Positions 27,906 to 38,158 are shown, counted from the first letter of the stretch. The stretch is 64,000 nt of DNA from Roseiarcus sp963816065 (GCA_963816065.1 CAWFJG010000030.1:186001-250000); one strand, 5' to 3'. Notes: generated from the letters alone by a model not told the origin. Numbers and translations are program-made.

Positions 27906-29404
27906 CTACGCTCCCGCCAGCGAGCCGGAAACCTCGGGGTGGGTGACGTCCCTGGTGATCGCCTCCGGGGCGGCTCCATAGGCGTCCATCACGCGAACCA
28001 TTCGTCCGCGATAGAAGGTCGCAACTCGGTCGGCGAGGCCAATCACCTCTTGCGTGTCGGAGGATGCGAAAACGACGGCGACGCCCTCGTTCGCAAGTTT
28101 GCGCAGCTGCCGATAGATTTCCGCGCGCGCGCCGACGTCGACGCCGCGGGTCGGTTCTTCGACCAAGAGCACACGAGGGTCGATACCGACCCATTTGCCC
28201 AGGGCCACCTTTTGTTGATTGCCGCCGCTCAGATTTCCGGCCGCGCGCGTCATATGGCGCTTATCCACTTCGAATTGCTTGGCGATGGTCTCCGCAAATG
28301 TCCGTTCAAGTCCGGGGTCGATCAGTCCAGCGCGGGTAACTCGCCCCAGCGCCGCCGCCGAAAGATTTTCGGTGACGCTTCGCCCCGCGAATATTCCGTC
28401 TCGCTTGCGATCGTCCGAACAGAAGGCCACGCCCTTGGATATCCCATCTCGCAGGGACGCGGGCCCATATTTCCGTCCGTTCAACCATATTGATCCGGAA
28501 TCGAGCGGCGTAAGGCCCGAAAGGATCCGAAGGACGGCATTGACCCCGCTGCCGACTTGTCCAGCGAGAGCGACGATCTCCCCACGCCTCACTGTGAGAT
28601 TGACCGGCGCGTGGAGGCCTTCGCCCATGCAATCGCGAAGCGAAAGCAAATCTTCTCCGAAAGACGTCGATCTTTGCGGAAACATCTGGTCGAGGCGCCG
28701 TCCAGCATCTTTTCGATCAGTTGGTCGACGGTGAGCGTATCGGTATCGACCGCCGGAAAGCTTCGAGCGTTTCGAAGCACCGTGACGCGGCCGCAAAGCT
28801 GGAACACTTCACGCAGGCGGTGCGTGACGTAGATCACCGCGCATCCCTCCGCGGCCAACGCCTTGACCGCATTTTCCACCTTGCGGATTTCGGCGTCGGC
28901 GAGAGCAGCCGTCGGTTCATCGAGAATGGCGATGCGCGCCTTTCTGGATAGGAGCCTTGCAATTTCCACGAGTTGCCGTTCACCGACTGAAAGCGATCCC
29001 GCCGGCGCCAGCGCATCGATATGGGACAGTCCCATCAATTCCAGGTAGGGCTGCGCCTGTTTCGCCAAATTCCCCGGAGTCCGCACCCAGCCTACGGTCG
29101 CGTCGCCGAGGAATACATTTTCCGCCGCCGACATTTGCTCGACGATGCTCAATTCCTGAGCGACATAGCCCACTCCGTCAGCCCTGGCCTTGCCGGGGGA
29201 ACCGAGTTGCCGGCTTTTTCCGTCGATCTCGATTTTTCCACCGTCCGGGGTCTCGAGCCCGGCAAGGATCTTCATCAGCGTCGATTTGCCGGCGCCATTT
29301 TCGCCAAGGAGCGCCATGACCTGGCCGCGGGAGACGTCAAGATCGGCGTTTTCCAGCGCGACGGCAGCGCCATAACGCTTGGTGATTTGCGACATCCTCA
29401 GCAT
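27906..29404 (-). CDS. sugar ABC transporter ATP-binding protein (RbsA/MglA type, frameshifted)
   Basis: Double-ATPase protein of about 499 residues. First domain: Walker A GENGAGKST, signature LSVGERQ, Walker B ARIAILDEP. Second domain: degenerate Walker A GQVGSGVNA, as usual in this family, signature LSGGNQQK, Walker B VLLVEEPTRGVDVGARAEI. The frame changes near 28697 between EKMLDG and RRLDQMFP by one base. It sits 4 bp upstream of the first permease and 55 bp downstream of the binding protein gene. It energises import of the operon's substrate, probably a monosaccharide or aldonate. Confidence 0.9.
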
Positions 29405-29459
29405 GGAGCGCTCCCTGGAAGCCGCAGCGGGCGTCAGCCGCTGCGGTTCGTCGCAGGCT

Positions 29460-30531
29460 TCAGAACTCGCAAAGATCCATGATGGTCTTGCCCCACATCT
29501 TCGCCTTGTCGTGGTCGGCTTGCGTATTTCCGACCGCCGGATTGGGGATATAATTGTAGCGATAGGGCGCGCCGGCGTCGGGTGGCGGCGCATCCGCGTT
29601 GCCGTAGAATTTTTCTCCGTCGAGAACTTTGTCCAACTCCCGATACTTCGCGAGCGTCTGAACGGCGAGCCAGCCCTCGAAATATCCGGATTGAATTGCG
29701 GTGCCGACGAGGTCGCCGTTCACGACGTAAGTCGGATCGCCATGACACGTGCCGCCGACTACGAAGACGTCCTTGCCTGGCGTCAGGCCATTCTCCTTAA
29801 GCGCCTGCGCCGTTGCGCCGCCCATGGAGTCGTTCTCGGTATAAATCCAGGTCAGGCCGTCCTTGTGGGCCGGAATGATTTGCGAGGCGACCTTGTAGCC
29901 GTCGTCCTCCATGAAACCGCCAGAGGGAACGACGTCGACTGTCGTAAGTTTGCCCTTAACCGCCTCCTGAAAGCCAGTAACGCGATCATCTCCGGCGGAA
30001 TAGCCAGCGGGAAAGCGAATGATCAGGCCTTTGTCACATTTGACCTTCGTCTGCTTTTCGCAGGTCGCGAGGAGCATTTCGCCTGCAGTCTTGCCGCTCA
30101 GGATGTCGCTCGCGCCGGCATACGCCGTCCAGTACTTTTCGCTGCCCTTGACCGGATATTGGTTGGTGAGGATCACTGGGGCGCCCGTCTTGGACAGCGC
30201 ACGGAGCGAATTAATGCCGGCCGCGTTTTGCATGGGCCACCAAATGTAACCCGCAGCCTTCTCGCCGGAAGCCAATTCCTGTTGGACCTGGCTATCTTCT
30301 TCAGTCTGATTGAAGTTGTTCTCTATGATTTTAATATTGTAGCCAAGCTCCTTGGCCTTCGCCTCCGCCCCTTTCCCGCCATTGCCCAATGTATGGGTTG
30401 GTGCTCGAAATGATGAACGCGACAATCGTGCCTTTGGAGTCTGCGTGGGCCTCCTGAGTGGAGGCTTGCGCCATCAGCGCGGCAGCGACGATGCTTGCGA
30501 CCGAACAGCCAATCCGGGCCTTGAATTTCAT
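29460..30531 (-). CDS. sugar ABC transporter substrate-binding protein (frameshifted)
   Basis: Periplasmic binding protein of the LacI-like sugar group. ATG 30531 with GAGGAACTG upstream; signal peptide KFKARIGCSVASIVAAALMA. Start of domain I: GTIVAFIISSTNPYIGQW; one base is gained or lost near 30385, then KGAEAKAKELGYNIKIIENN continues. Later segments GKTAGEMLLATCEKQTKVKC and GLTWIYTENDSMGGATAQAL are typical of this family. First gene of the importer operon (binding protein, ATPase, two permeases, cyclase). Confidence 0.88.
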
Positions 30532-30879
30532 CAGTTCCTCCCATTGTAAATTGTGGACCCAAGGGGCGGCGTCGACCGATGGGTTCAAAACCCTCCCTCC
30601 GCGCTGGCGGCCTCAGACCCGAGACCGCGCCTCGCCGACAAGAGCGCCGAAGCGATTTTGCATCGAGGGGGCATTTCTATAGTGCGAAAAAAAACTAACT
30701 AACTAAACCGTACATGTCAACGTAGAGACCGCGCGAGGGCCGTGCCATCGTCCTCGTCAGACGGCCGCGCCGGGGCTTATAATCGCCCGAAGATTGAAAT
30801 CGATCGGCCGACCCGCTCATACTGGCATGCCAGCGCGCGGTGCGATCCGCAATGCGGCCCCGAGGAGAGGTTTGAGACA
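30532..30879. promoter_or_regulatory. 348-bp divergent control region between ABC operon and dehydratase
   Basis: No gene is seen. The most distinctive part is an A8 tract followed by three AACT repeats (30687-30704) in a locally AT-rich island, about 160-175 bp upstream of both start codons. This is a likely place for promoters or a regulator site, perhaps for the TetR protein at the far end of the operon. A GAGGAGAGG ribosome-binding site precedes the dehydratase start. Confidence 0.45.
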
Positions 30880-32693
30880 ATGGCAGAGAAGCCCAAGACC
30901 GTTGGCGGGGCGAAGCGCCCGCTGCGCTCCAGGCTATGGTTCGACAACCCCGACAACCCGGGCATGACGGCGCTCTATATCGAGCGCTACCTCAACTACG
31001 GCCTCACGCTCAGGAATTGCGCTCCGGCAAGCCGATCATCGGCATCGCCCAGACGGGCTCGGACCTCGTGCCCTGCAACCGCCATCATCTCGACCTCGCC
31101 AAGCGCGTGCGCGACGGGATTGTCGCCGCGGGCGGGATCGCGTTCGAGTTTCCCGTCCATCCGCTGCAGGAGACCGGCAAACGGCCCACGGCCGCGCTCG
31201 ACCGCAATCTCGCCTATCTGGGCCTGGTCGAGATCCTGATGGGCTATTTCATCGACGGCGTCGTGCTGACCACCGGATGCGACAAGACGACCCCGGCCTG
31301 CATCATGGCGGCGGCGACGGTAAACATTCCGGCGATCGTCCTGTCGGGCGGCCCGATGCTGAACGGGTGGCGTCACGGCGAACGGACCGGGTCTGGCACG
31401 ATCGTCTGGCAGGCGCGCTCCGATCTGGCCGAGGGCAAGATCGACTACGAGGAGTTCATGGCGCTGGTCACCTCCTCGGCGCCGTCGACCGGTCATTGCA
31501 ACACCATGGGCACCGCCTCGACGATGAATGCGCTCGCCGAGGCGCTCGGCATGAGCCTGCCCGGCTGCGCCGCGATCCCAGCGCCCTATCGCGAGCGCGG
31601 GCAGATCGCCTACGAGACGGGCAAGCGGATCGTCGACATGGTGTGGGAGGACCTGAAGCCGTCCGACATCCTGACCCGCGAGGCGTTCGAGAACGCCATC
31701 GTGGTCAACAGCGCGATCGGCGGCTCGACCAACGCCCCGATCCACGTCAACGCCATCGCCCGCCACATCGGGGTCGAGCTGACCGTCGCCGACTGGGAGA
31801 CGATCGGCCGCCGCATTCCACTACTGGTCAACATGCAGCCGGCCGGCAAGTACCTCGGCGAGGAGTTTTATCGCGCCGGCGGCGTGCCGGCGGTCGTCCA
31901 CGAGCTGATGAAGCGGAAGCTCGTTCGCGAGGGCGCCGTGACCGCCAACGGCCGAACAATCGGCGAGAATTGCGCCGCGGCCGTCGCGGAGGATCCCGAC
32001 GTGATCTTCCCGATCGACAAGCCGATGAAAGAGGAGGCGGGCTTCGTCGTGCTGTCGGGCAACCTGTTCGACGACGCGATCATGAAGACGAGCGTGATCG
32101 ACGAGGCGTTCCGCAAGCGCTTCCTCTCCAACCCGGCCGATCCGGACGCGTTCGAGGGCCGCGCCATCGTGTTCGACGGGCCGGAGGACTATCACCACCG
32201 TATCGACGACCCTGCGCTCGCCATCGACGAACACTGCATTCTGTTCATCCGCGGAACCGGGCCGATCGGCTATCCGGGCAGCGCGGAGGTGGTCAACATG
32301 CAGCCGCCGGCGGCGCTGATCAAAAAGGGCGTGCACGCGCTGCCCTGCATCGGCGACGGACGCCAGTCGGGCACGTCCGGCTCGCCCTCGATCCTCAATG
32401 CCTCGCCTGAGGCGGCGGCCGGCGGCGGCCTGGCGCTGGTCAAGACCGGCGACCGGGTGCGGATCGACCTCCTGAAGCGCAAGGCCAATATCCTCATCTC
32501 CGACGACGACCTGAATCAGCGCCGCGCCGAGCTTCAAAAGCACGGCGGCTACGCCTATCCGAAGAGCCAGACCCCCTGGCAGCAGATCCAGCGCTCAATG
32601 GTGGCGCAGCTGGACGAGGGCATGGTGCTGAAGCCGGCGGTCGAATACCAGCGCCTGGCGCAGAAGGCCGGCGTGCCGCGGGACAATCATTGA
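30880..32693 (+). CDS. IlvD/Edd family dehydratase, L-arabinonate/D-xylonate type (frameshifted)
   Basis: Iron-sulphur sugar-acid dehydratase forming 2-keto-3-deoxy acids. About 604 codons. The N-terminus RSRLWFDNPDNPGMTALYIE and RYLNYGL, with SGKPIIGIAQTGSDLVPCNR, match pentonate dehydratases rather than the biosynthetic IlvD. Cluster and Mg-binding motifs: PCNRHH, TTGCDKTTPACIMAAA, STGHCNTMGTASTMNALAEA, GDGRQSGTSGSPSILNASPE. The frame breaks near 31008 (LTL|EELRSG expected). It faces the sugar ABC operon, suggesting uptake followed by non-phosphorylative oxidation of a pentose or its acid. The exact substrate (arabinonate, xylonate, fuconate) is not settled. Confidence 0.88.
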
Positions 32694-32701
32694 CGGCGAC
32701 G

Positions 32702-32746
32702 GGGCTCCGTATATACTGGGCTGACACGTTCGTATATACGGAGCCC
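32702..32746. promoter_or_regulatory. 14-bp inverted repeat upstream of vapBC, probable operator
   Basis: GGGCTCCGTATATA (32702-32715) and its exact complement TATATACGGAGCCC (32733-32746) are separated by 17 bp. Each arm also contains the 8-bp palindrome GTATATAC. The right arm includes the GGAG ribosome-binding site of the antitoxin, so a bound VapBC complex, or a hairpin in the mRNA, would block translation as well as transcription. Role inferred from symmetry and location. Confidence 0.75.
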
Positions 32747-32749
32747 GTA

Positions 32750-32989
32750 ATGGGCATCAGCATCCGCGATCCCGAGGTCGGCGCGCTCGCCCGCGAGCTC
32801 GCCCGCCTGCGCAAGACCAACATGACCGAAGCCATCGCCCACGCGCTGAAGGCCGAGCTCAAGCGCGAGCGCGACAAGCGGCCGCTCGAGGAGCGGCTGG
32901 GAGAGCTGGCCGATCAGTTGCTGGCCGAGGCCGGACCCAACGGGCATGAGATGACAAAAGAAGAGATCGACGCATTGTGGGGTCAGTGA
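32750..32989 (+). CDS. vapB: VapB-type antitoxin
   Basis: 79 residues. MGISIRDPEVGALARELARL followed by RKTNMTEAIAHALKAELKRE is the N-terminal DNA-binding unit of the Rv0623-like (PSK_trans_fac) antitoxins; the C-terminal half binds toxin. The ATG at 32750 is chosen because GGAG lies 6 bp upstream and the product then begins at the family N-terminus. The VapC gene overlaps its stop (GTGA). Confidence 0.85.
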   Translation: MGISIRDPEVGALARELARLRKTNMTEAIAHALKAELKRERDKRPLEERLGELADQLLAEAGPNGHEMTKEEIDALWGQ

Positions 32990-33386
32990 TCTTCGTCGAC
33001 ACGTCGGCGATCGTGTCCATCCTGCTTGATGAGAGCGACGCTTCGACGTTGTTGACCCGGGTGCGACAGTCGGAGCGCCGGCTCACGTCGCCTGCGGTCC
33101 GGCTCGAGGCCTGCATGGTGATCGTGACCCGCCGCGACGTGTCTTCTGCACGGGCCGCAGCACTACTTCGACGCATTGCTATTGGAAGCGGATGTCGCGG
33201 AAATTCCGATCGACGAACGGATCGGCCGGCTCGCAGTCGAGTGTTTTGAGCGGTATCGGGAAGGGCCGACACCCGGCCAAGCTGAATTTTGGCGACTGCC
33301 TGTCCTATGCCTGCGCAAAAGCGCACGAAGCGTTTCTGCTTTTCAAGGGCGACGATTTCTCGCAAACAGATGTCAATGGGGATTGA
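32986..33386 (+). CDS. vapC: VapC-type PIN ribonuclease toxin (two frameshifts)
   Basis: PIN toxin. N-terminus VIFVDTSAIVSILLDE with the first catalytic Asp; AVRLEACMVIVTRR holds the conserved Glu; the C-terminus HPAKLNFGDCLSYACAKAHE holds the third acidic residue in the NFGDCLxYA motif and ends FLLFKGDDFSQTDVN. Frame changes occur near 33150 and near 33267; the middle part is LLEADVAEIPIDERIGRLAV. The GTG start at 32986 overlaps the vapB stop. Decay or sequencing errors both remain possible here, since toxins tolerate loss. Confidence 0.8.
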
Positions 33387-33430
33387 GCCAACATTCGTCC
33401 CAGCTGCTCTCTTCGGAAGTATCAACCCTG

Positions 33431-34147
33431 ATGACGTCTCCAAGCTCCGAACAGCCCATCGGCCCCGAGGTCGACGCCACACCCGCCGAGCGGCCGCAGC
33501 GGGTAACCCTGAAGGGACGCTACGTCACGCTCCCCCCGCTCGACGCCCATAGGCACGCGGTCTCGCTCTACGACGGCTCGAACGGCGAACCCGAGCGAGA
33601 GCGCGTCTGGACCTACCTCGGCGACGGGCCCTACGCCACGCTGCAGGACTTTCGCACGGGCCTCGAGGCGAAAGCGCGTTCGGAAGATCCGCTGTTCTTC
33701 GCCGTGGTCGACAACGCCTCGGGCCGCGCCCTCGGCTACCAGACCCTCATGCGCGTCGATCCGGCGAACCGCGTCATCGAAGTCGGCAATGTCATGTACA
33801 CGCCCGCCCTGCAGCGCACGGCGGGCGCGACCGAGGCGCAATATCTCTTTGCCTCCTACGTCTTCGATACGCTCGGCTATCGGCGCTACGAGTGGAAGTG
33901 CAACGCGCTGAACGCGCCTTCGCGGGGCGCGGCGGAGCGGCTCGGCTTCGCCTTCGAGGGCGTCTTCCGCCAGCACATGATCGTCAAGGGCCGCAGCCGC
34001 GACACCGCCTGGTTTTCGATGCTCGACGGCGAGTGGCCCGCGCGCAAAACGGCGTTCGAGCGCTGGCTCCTCCGCGACAACTTCGACGCCGGCGGGCGCC
34101 AGAAGGAGAGCCTTTCGCGCCTGACGCAGGGCAGCGCCGCCGGATGA
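33431..34147 (+). CDS. GNAT acetyltransferase, RimJ/RimL-like
   Basis: 238 residues. The RimJ/RimL-type layout is clear: VTLKGRYVTLPPLDAHRHAV, FFAVVDNASGRALGYQTLMR, IEVGNVMYTPALQRTAGATE, YRRYEWKCNALNAPSRGAAE and RLGFAFEGVFRQHMIVKGRS. The last two are the signature of acetyltransferases acting on N-termini or small amines. Its TGA overlaps the ATG of the following membrane-protein gene by 4 bp. Target unknown. Confidence 0.88.
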   Translation: MTSPSSEQPIGPEVDATPAERPQRVTLKGRYVTLPPLDAHRHAVSLYDGSNGEPERERVWTYLGDGPYATLQDFRTGLEAKARSEDPLFFAVVDNASGRALGYQTLMRVDPANRVIEVGNVMYTPALQRTAGATEAQYLFASYVFDTLGYRRYEWKCNALNAPSRGAAERLGFAFEGVFRQHMIVKGRSRDTAWFSMLDGEWPARKTAFERWLLRDNFDAGGRQKESLSRLTQGSAAG

Positions 34148-34735
34148 GCGCGGCCGGCTCATTCCGGCACGCGCTGTACAGCATCGGCGCGAGTTACTTC
34201 GTCGTCTCGTTGGTCGCCAACGCGATTTACCGCTGGCCCTCGCACGATCCGCGCTGGAAAGAGGCGCGGGGCGTCGTCTGGCCGTTGGGCGAGATCTTTC
34301 GCCGGCACGAACTGCATCACCAGGCGTTTCCGCGCTTCGACCGGCCCGCGCACGATAACAGGACGCTTTACGCCCTCGACATCGACGCGCGCGTCACCGC
34401 GGCGATGGTCGTCCTGCTCGCGGGCCCGCTCCTCTGGGCCGATTGGATGCTGGGGCTGGCGATGGCTGCGGCGGTCGTCCTGCACAATCACATCTACAAC
34501 GCGATTCACTTCGAGATGCACGCGCCGCGCGAGCGATGGTTCAGCCGGACGGCGCTCTTCCGCTATTATGCCTGGTATCATTTCCTCCATCACCGGCATC
34601 CGGCGGCGCGCTTCGACTTCGGCCTTCCCGCTAGCCGATTGGCTGCTCGGCACGCTGGGCTCGGCCACCGAGGCGGACCGGAAGATGTTCGCGGCGATGG
34701 CGACCGCAGCCTCCGCGCGTAAACTCGCTCTGTGA
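34144..34735 (+). CDS. His-box integral membrane oxygenase-like protein (frameshifted)
   Basis: About 197 residues with two to three hydrophobic segments (YSIGASYFVVSLVANAIY; MVVLLAGPLLWADWMLGLAM). Histidine clusters RRHELHHQ, LHNHIYNAIHFEMH and YHFLHHRHP are spaced like those of the fatty-acid hydroxylase/desaturase superfamily, which bind a di-iron centre. The frame shifts near 34628, after ARFDFG; the next frame reads PLADWLLGTLGSATEADRKM and ends at 34735. Coupled by a 4-bp overlap to the GNAT gene. Substrate unknown; desaturase against hydroxylase cannot be decided. Confidence 0.7.
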
Positions 34736-34817
34736 CGCGGATCGACTTAGAGCCGCGCGCAGGCGGCGCTGCATTCGCTTGCCGCGGCGGGGGCAGGCGG
34801 CCAGGATGGGGGAACGC

Positions 34818-35915
34818 TTATGGGTTCGCCGCCGCCACGCCTTCGATCGGAGGCTTGGTCGGCTCGCGTTTCAGCGTCTCATCGATGTCGAGGGTGCTCT
34901 CGACGCCGATCGAGTCGTAGTGCCGCTCGAGCCAGGCCTTCGTGTCGGCCCGGCCGAGGTCGCGGAGCCGTTCGAGAAACGGCCACGACACGTCGAACTT
35001 GGTCGAGGCGGGGAAGCTTTCGAGTCGGCCCGCTCCTCCGATGCGGTGCAGCCGCTCGAGCCGGTAGCTTTCGCTTTTCAGCACGCCCGAGCGGATCAGC
35101 CGGGCGACGAAGTCGGCCGCTCGCAACTCGCCCAGAAGGCTGGCGTTGAAGGTGATCTCGTTCAGCCGGTTCATGATGTCCTCGGGCGTGCGCGGAACGT
35201 CGGCGCGTTCGATCGGATTGATCTGGACGATGATCACATCCCGGCAGGCCGTCTCGTAGAACAGCGGCCAAAGGGGTGGATTGCCGGCGTAGCCGCCGTC
35301 CCAATAGGCCTCCTCGCCGATCTCCACCGCCTGGAAGAGCTCTGGCAGGCAGGCCGAGGCCATGACGTGATCGGCGGTCAGAATGCCGCGGCGAAAAATC
35401 TCGCCGCGGCCGGTTCTGACGTTGGTCGCTGCGATGAATAATTGCGGCGTGTCGAAAGCGCGCAGCCGCTCGAAGTCGACGAGCGCTGCCAGATGGTCGA
35501 GCAGCGGATTGAAATTGAATGGGTTCAGGGCATAAGGGCTGGCGAATTGCGCCACCGCCTCCACCCAGGCGCCGAGAAAGGCCGTTCCGGGCCAGACCGC
35601 GCCCCAGGGCTTGAGCCAGGCGTCGAACAGCTTGCGCTGGGCGGGGGCAAGCGAGCCCTCCGTCGAGACGGAGAGCCAGAACCTTTCCAGCTTCTCCCGG
35701 GCACCGGCGCGTCCGCCCTCTGCGAGACCCGCCGCATAGACCACGGCGTTGAAGGCGCCGGCGCTCGCGCCGCTGATCGCGCCGATCTCAATCCGATCGT
35801 CCTCGATCAGTGCGTCAAGTACGCCCCATGCGTAAGCGCCGTGCGACCCGCCGCCCTGCAGCGCGAGGTTGACCGCCTTGCCGTCGTCCTCCTCCGGAGT
35901 TCCGCCATTGCTCAC
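34818..35915 (-). CDS. patatin-like phospholipase
   Basis: Serine acyl hydrolase, 365 residues. Oxyanion loop LALQGGGSHGAYAWGVLDAL, nucleophile elbow ISGASAGAFNAVVYAAGLAE (G-x-S-x-G with Ser at about residue 51), and catalytic Asp in YWDGGYAGNPPLWPLF (D-G-G). SLLGELRAADFVARLI and the C-terminal RDLGRADTKAWLERHYDSIG are shared by the rhizobial proteins next to bdhA. The GTG start at 35915 overlaps the bdhA stop. A role in lipid or polyhydroxybutyrate turnover is inferred from that linkage. Confidence 0.9.
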   Translation of the reverse strand: MSNGGTPEEDDGKAVNLALQGGGSHGAYAWGVLDALIEDDRIEIGAISGASAGAFNAVVYAAGLAEGGRAGAREKLERFWLSVSTEGSLAPAQRKLFDAWLKPWGAVWPGTAFLGAWVEAVAQFASPYALNPFNFNPLLDHLAALVDFERLRAFDTPQLFIAATNVRTGRGEIFRRGILTADHVMASACLPELFQAVEIGEEAYWDGGYAGNPPLWPLFYETACRDVIIVQINPIERADVPRTPEDIMNRLNEITFNASLLGELRAADFVARLIRSGVLKSESYRLERLHRIGGAGRLESFPASTKFDVSWPFLERLRDLGRADTKAWLERHYDSIGVESTLDIDETLKREPTKPPIEGVAAANP

Positions 35916-36697
35916 GCGGCCGTCCAGCCGCCATCGATCGATATGTTGGCGCCGGTAATCTGGGAGGCGGCGTCGGAACAGAGATAGATGGTCATCGCGG
36001 CGATCTGGTCGACGGTGACGAACTGCTTGGTCGGCTGTGCGACCAGCATCACGTCATTGATGACCTGGTCGCGTGTCAAATTGCGGGCCTTCATCGTATC
36101 GGGGATCTGATTCTCGACCAAAGGGGTCCAGACGTAGCCGGGCGAGATGCAGTTGCAGGTGATCCCAAAGGTTGCGAGTTCGAGCGCGACCGTCTTGGTT
36201 AGGCCGGCGATGCCGTGCTTGGCCGAGACGTAGGCCGACTTGAACGGCGAGGCGACGAGCGAGTGAGCGGAAGCGGTGTTGATGATGCGGCCCCATTTCT
36301 GCGCTTTCATGCCCGGGACAGCCGCGTGAATCGAATGGAAGGCCGATACCAGGTTGATGGAGATGATCGCGTGCCATTTCTCCGGTGGGAAGTCCTCGAT
36401 CGGCGAGACGAACTGGATGCCGGCGTTGTTGACTAGGATATCGACGGTTCCGAGTTTTTCGGTCGCGTCCTTGATCATCGCCTCCACTTCGTCGCCCTTG
36501 GACATGTCGGCGCCGTTGTAGACGCACTTGACCTTGAATTCGCTTTCGATCCCAGCGCGCTCCTGCTCGATCGCCTTTGGGTCGCCGAAGCCGTTGATCA
36601 TCACATCCGCGCCTTCCCTGGCGAGTTCCCGGGCGACGGCAAGGCCGATCCCACTGGTGGAGCCGGTCACGACGGCATGACGGGTTGAGAGCGACAT
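35912..36697 (-). CDS. bdhA: 3-hydroxybutyrate dehydrogenase
   Basis: NAD-dependent SDR converting D-3-hydroxybutyrate to acetoacetate in polyhydroxybutyrate breakdown. 261 residues, family length. NAD motif VVTGSTSGIGLAVARELARE, NNAG motif ILVNNAGIQFVSPIEDFP, active site INTASAHSLVASPFKSAYVS then AKHG (Ser, Tyr-x-x-x-Lys), and the BDH-specific CISPGYVWTPLVENQI and ending ISIDGGWTA. Start ATG 36697. First gene of a two-gene operon with the patatin gene. Confidence 0.93.
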   Translation of the reverse strand: MSLSTRHAVVTGSTSGIGLAVARELAREGADVMINGFGDPKAIEQERAGIESEFKVKCVYNGADMSKGDEVEAMIKDATEKLGTVDILVNNAGIQFVSPIEDFPPEKWHAIISINLVSAFHSIHAAVPGMKAQKWGRIINTASAHSLVASPFKSAYVSAKHGIAGLTKTVALELATFGITCNCISPGYVWTPLVENQIPDTMKARNLTRDQVINDVMLVAQPTKQFVTVDQIAAMTIYLCSDAASQITGANISIDGGWTAA

Positions 36698-36876
36698 ATT
36701 CGCGATCCTCCAGAAAATGCCGCCGGACGCTGCGCGCCGGACGGTCGCTGACTGCGTAAATTGGTCATATTGCAATGCGATGAAGCATGCGAGAGGGCGA
36801 AGCGTCGCGGATGACTTTTCCGCCGTCCGGACCTACATATCCGTGGACTAGCAAGGCGTCCCGCCGCCTGAGGGAC

Positions 36877-38158
36877 ATGTCGATGAACTCTTCGTGCGCC
36901 GAACCGTCGTCTGGCCCTCGATCCCGACGCACAACCGTTGCCGTGAAAATCGGCGAGGGCTCCGCAGCTGTCACGGTCGGAGGCGGCGCCCCGATCGTCG
37001 TCCAGTCGATGACCAACACCGACACCGCGGATGTCGAGGCGACGGCGCGTCAGGTCGCGGCCCTCGCCCGCGCCGGCTCCGAGCTGGTGCGGCTGACCGT
37101 CGACCGGGACGAAGCGGCCGCCGCCGTGCCGCGGATCCGGGAGCGCCTCGCGACGATGGGCGTCAACGTTCCGCTGATCGGCGACTTTCACTACATCGGC
37201 CATAAGCTGCTCGCCGACCATCCGGCCTGCGCCGAGGCGCTCGACAAATACCGTATCAATCCGGGCAACGTCGGCTTCCGGGCGAAGCGCGACCTTCAAT
37301 TCGGCCAGATCATCGAGATTGCCATTCGCAACGGCAAGACGGTGCGGATCGGGGCGAACTGGGGCTCGCTCGACCAGGAGTTGCTGACGCATCTCATGGA
37401 CGAGAACGCTGCAAGCGCGACCCCCCTCGACACGCGGGCGGTGACTCGTGAGGCGATGGTCCAATCTGCGCTCCTCTCGGCCGAGCGGGCCGAGACGATC
37501 GGACTGCCACGCGCGCGTGTCATTTTGTCGGCCAAGGTTTCGGCGGTCCAGGACCTAATCGCCGTCTATCGCACGTTGGCCGTGCGTTCGAATTATGCCC
37601 TTCACCTCGGCTTGACCGAGGCCGGCATGGGATCGAAGGGAATTCGTCGCCTCCTCGGCGGCCCTGGGGGTGCTGTTGCAGGAGGGAATTGGCGACACCA
37701 TCCGAATCTCGTTGACGCCCGAGCCGGGCGGCGACCGGACGCAGGAGGTGCGGGTCGCCCAGGAGCTGTTGCAGACCATGGGTTTTCGCGTCTTTGCGCC
37801 TCAGGTCGCGGCATGCCCAGGCTGCGGGCGTACGACCTCGACCGTTTTCCAGGAGCTTGCCCGTGACATCCAGGCCCATCTCGCGGCCTCCATGCCGGAG
37901 TGGCGCGCCCGTTATCCGGGCGTCGAGCGGCTGAACGTTGCGGTGATGGGCTGCATCGTCAACGGACCGGGCGAGAGCAAACACGCCGACATCGGCATCT
38001 CCCTGCCCGGCACGGGCGAAACGCCGGCGGCGCCGGTGTTCGTCGACGGGGCAAAGAAAATGACGCTGCGGGGGCCGCGCATCGCCGAGGAGTTCAAGGC
38101 GCTAGTCGAGGCCTATGTCGTCAGGCGCTTCGGCGGCGTCGACCAGGCCGCGGAGTAG
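36877..38158 (+). CDS. ispG: 4-hydroxy-3-methylbut-2-en-1-yl diphosphate synthase (frameshifted)
   Basis: [4Fe-4S] enzyme of the MEP isoprenoid pathway. Start ATG 36877 (GAGGGAC just upstream). N-terminal barrel: GGGAPIVVQSMTNTDTADVE, NVPLIGDFHYIGHKLLADHP, YRINPGNVGFRAKRDLQFGQ, VRIGANWGSLDQELLTHLMD. C-terminal cluster domain: ACPGCGRTTSTVFQELA and NVAVMGCIVNGPGESKHADI with the ligating cysteines and Glu. One extra C near 37645 (GGAATTCGTCGCC; GGAATTGTCGCC expected for GIVASSAALG) breaks the frame. The pathway is essential in most bacteria, so this is very probably a sequencing error. paiB follows after 7 bp. Confidence 0.93.
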
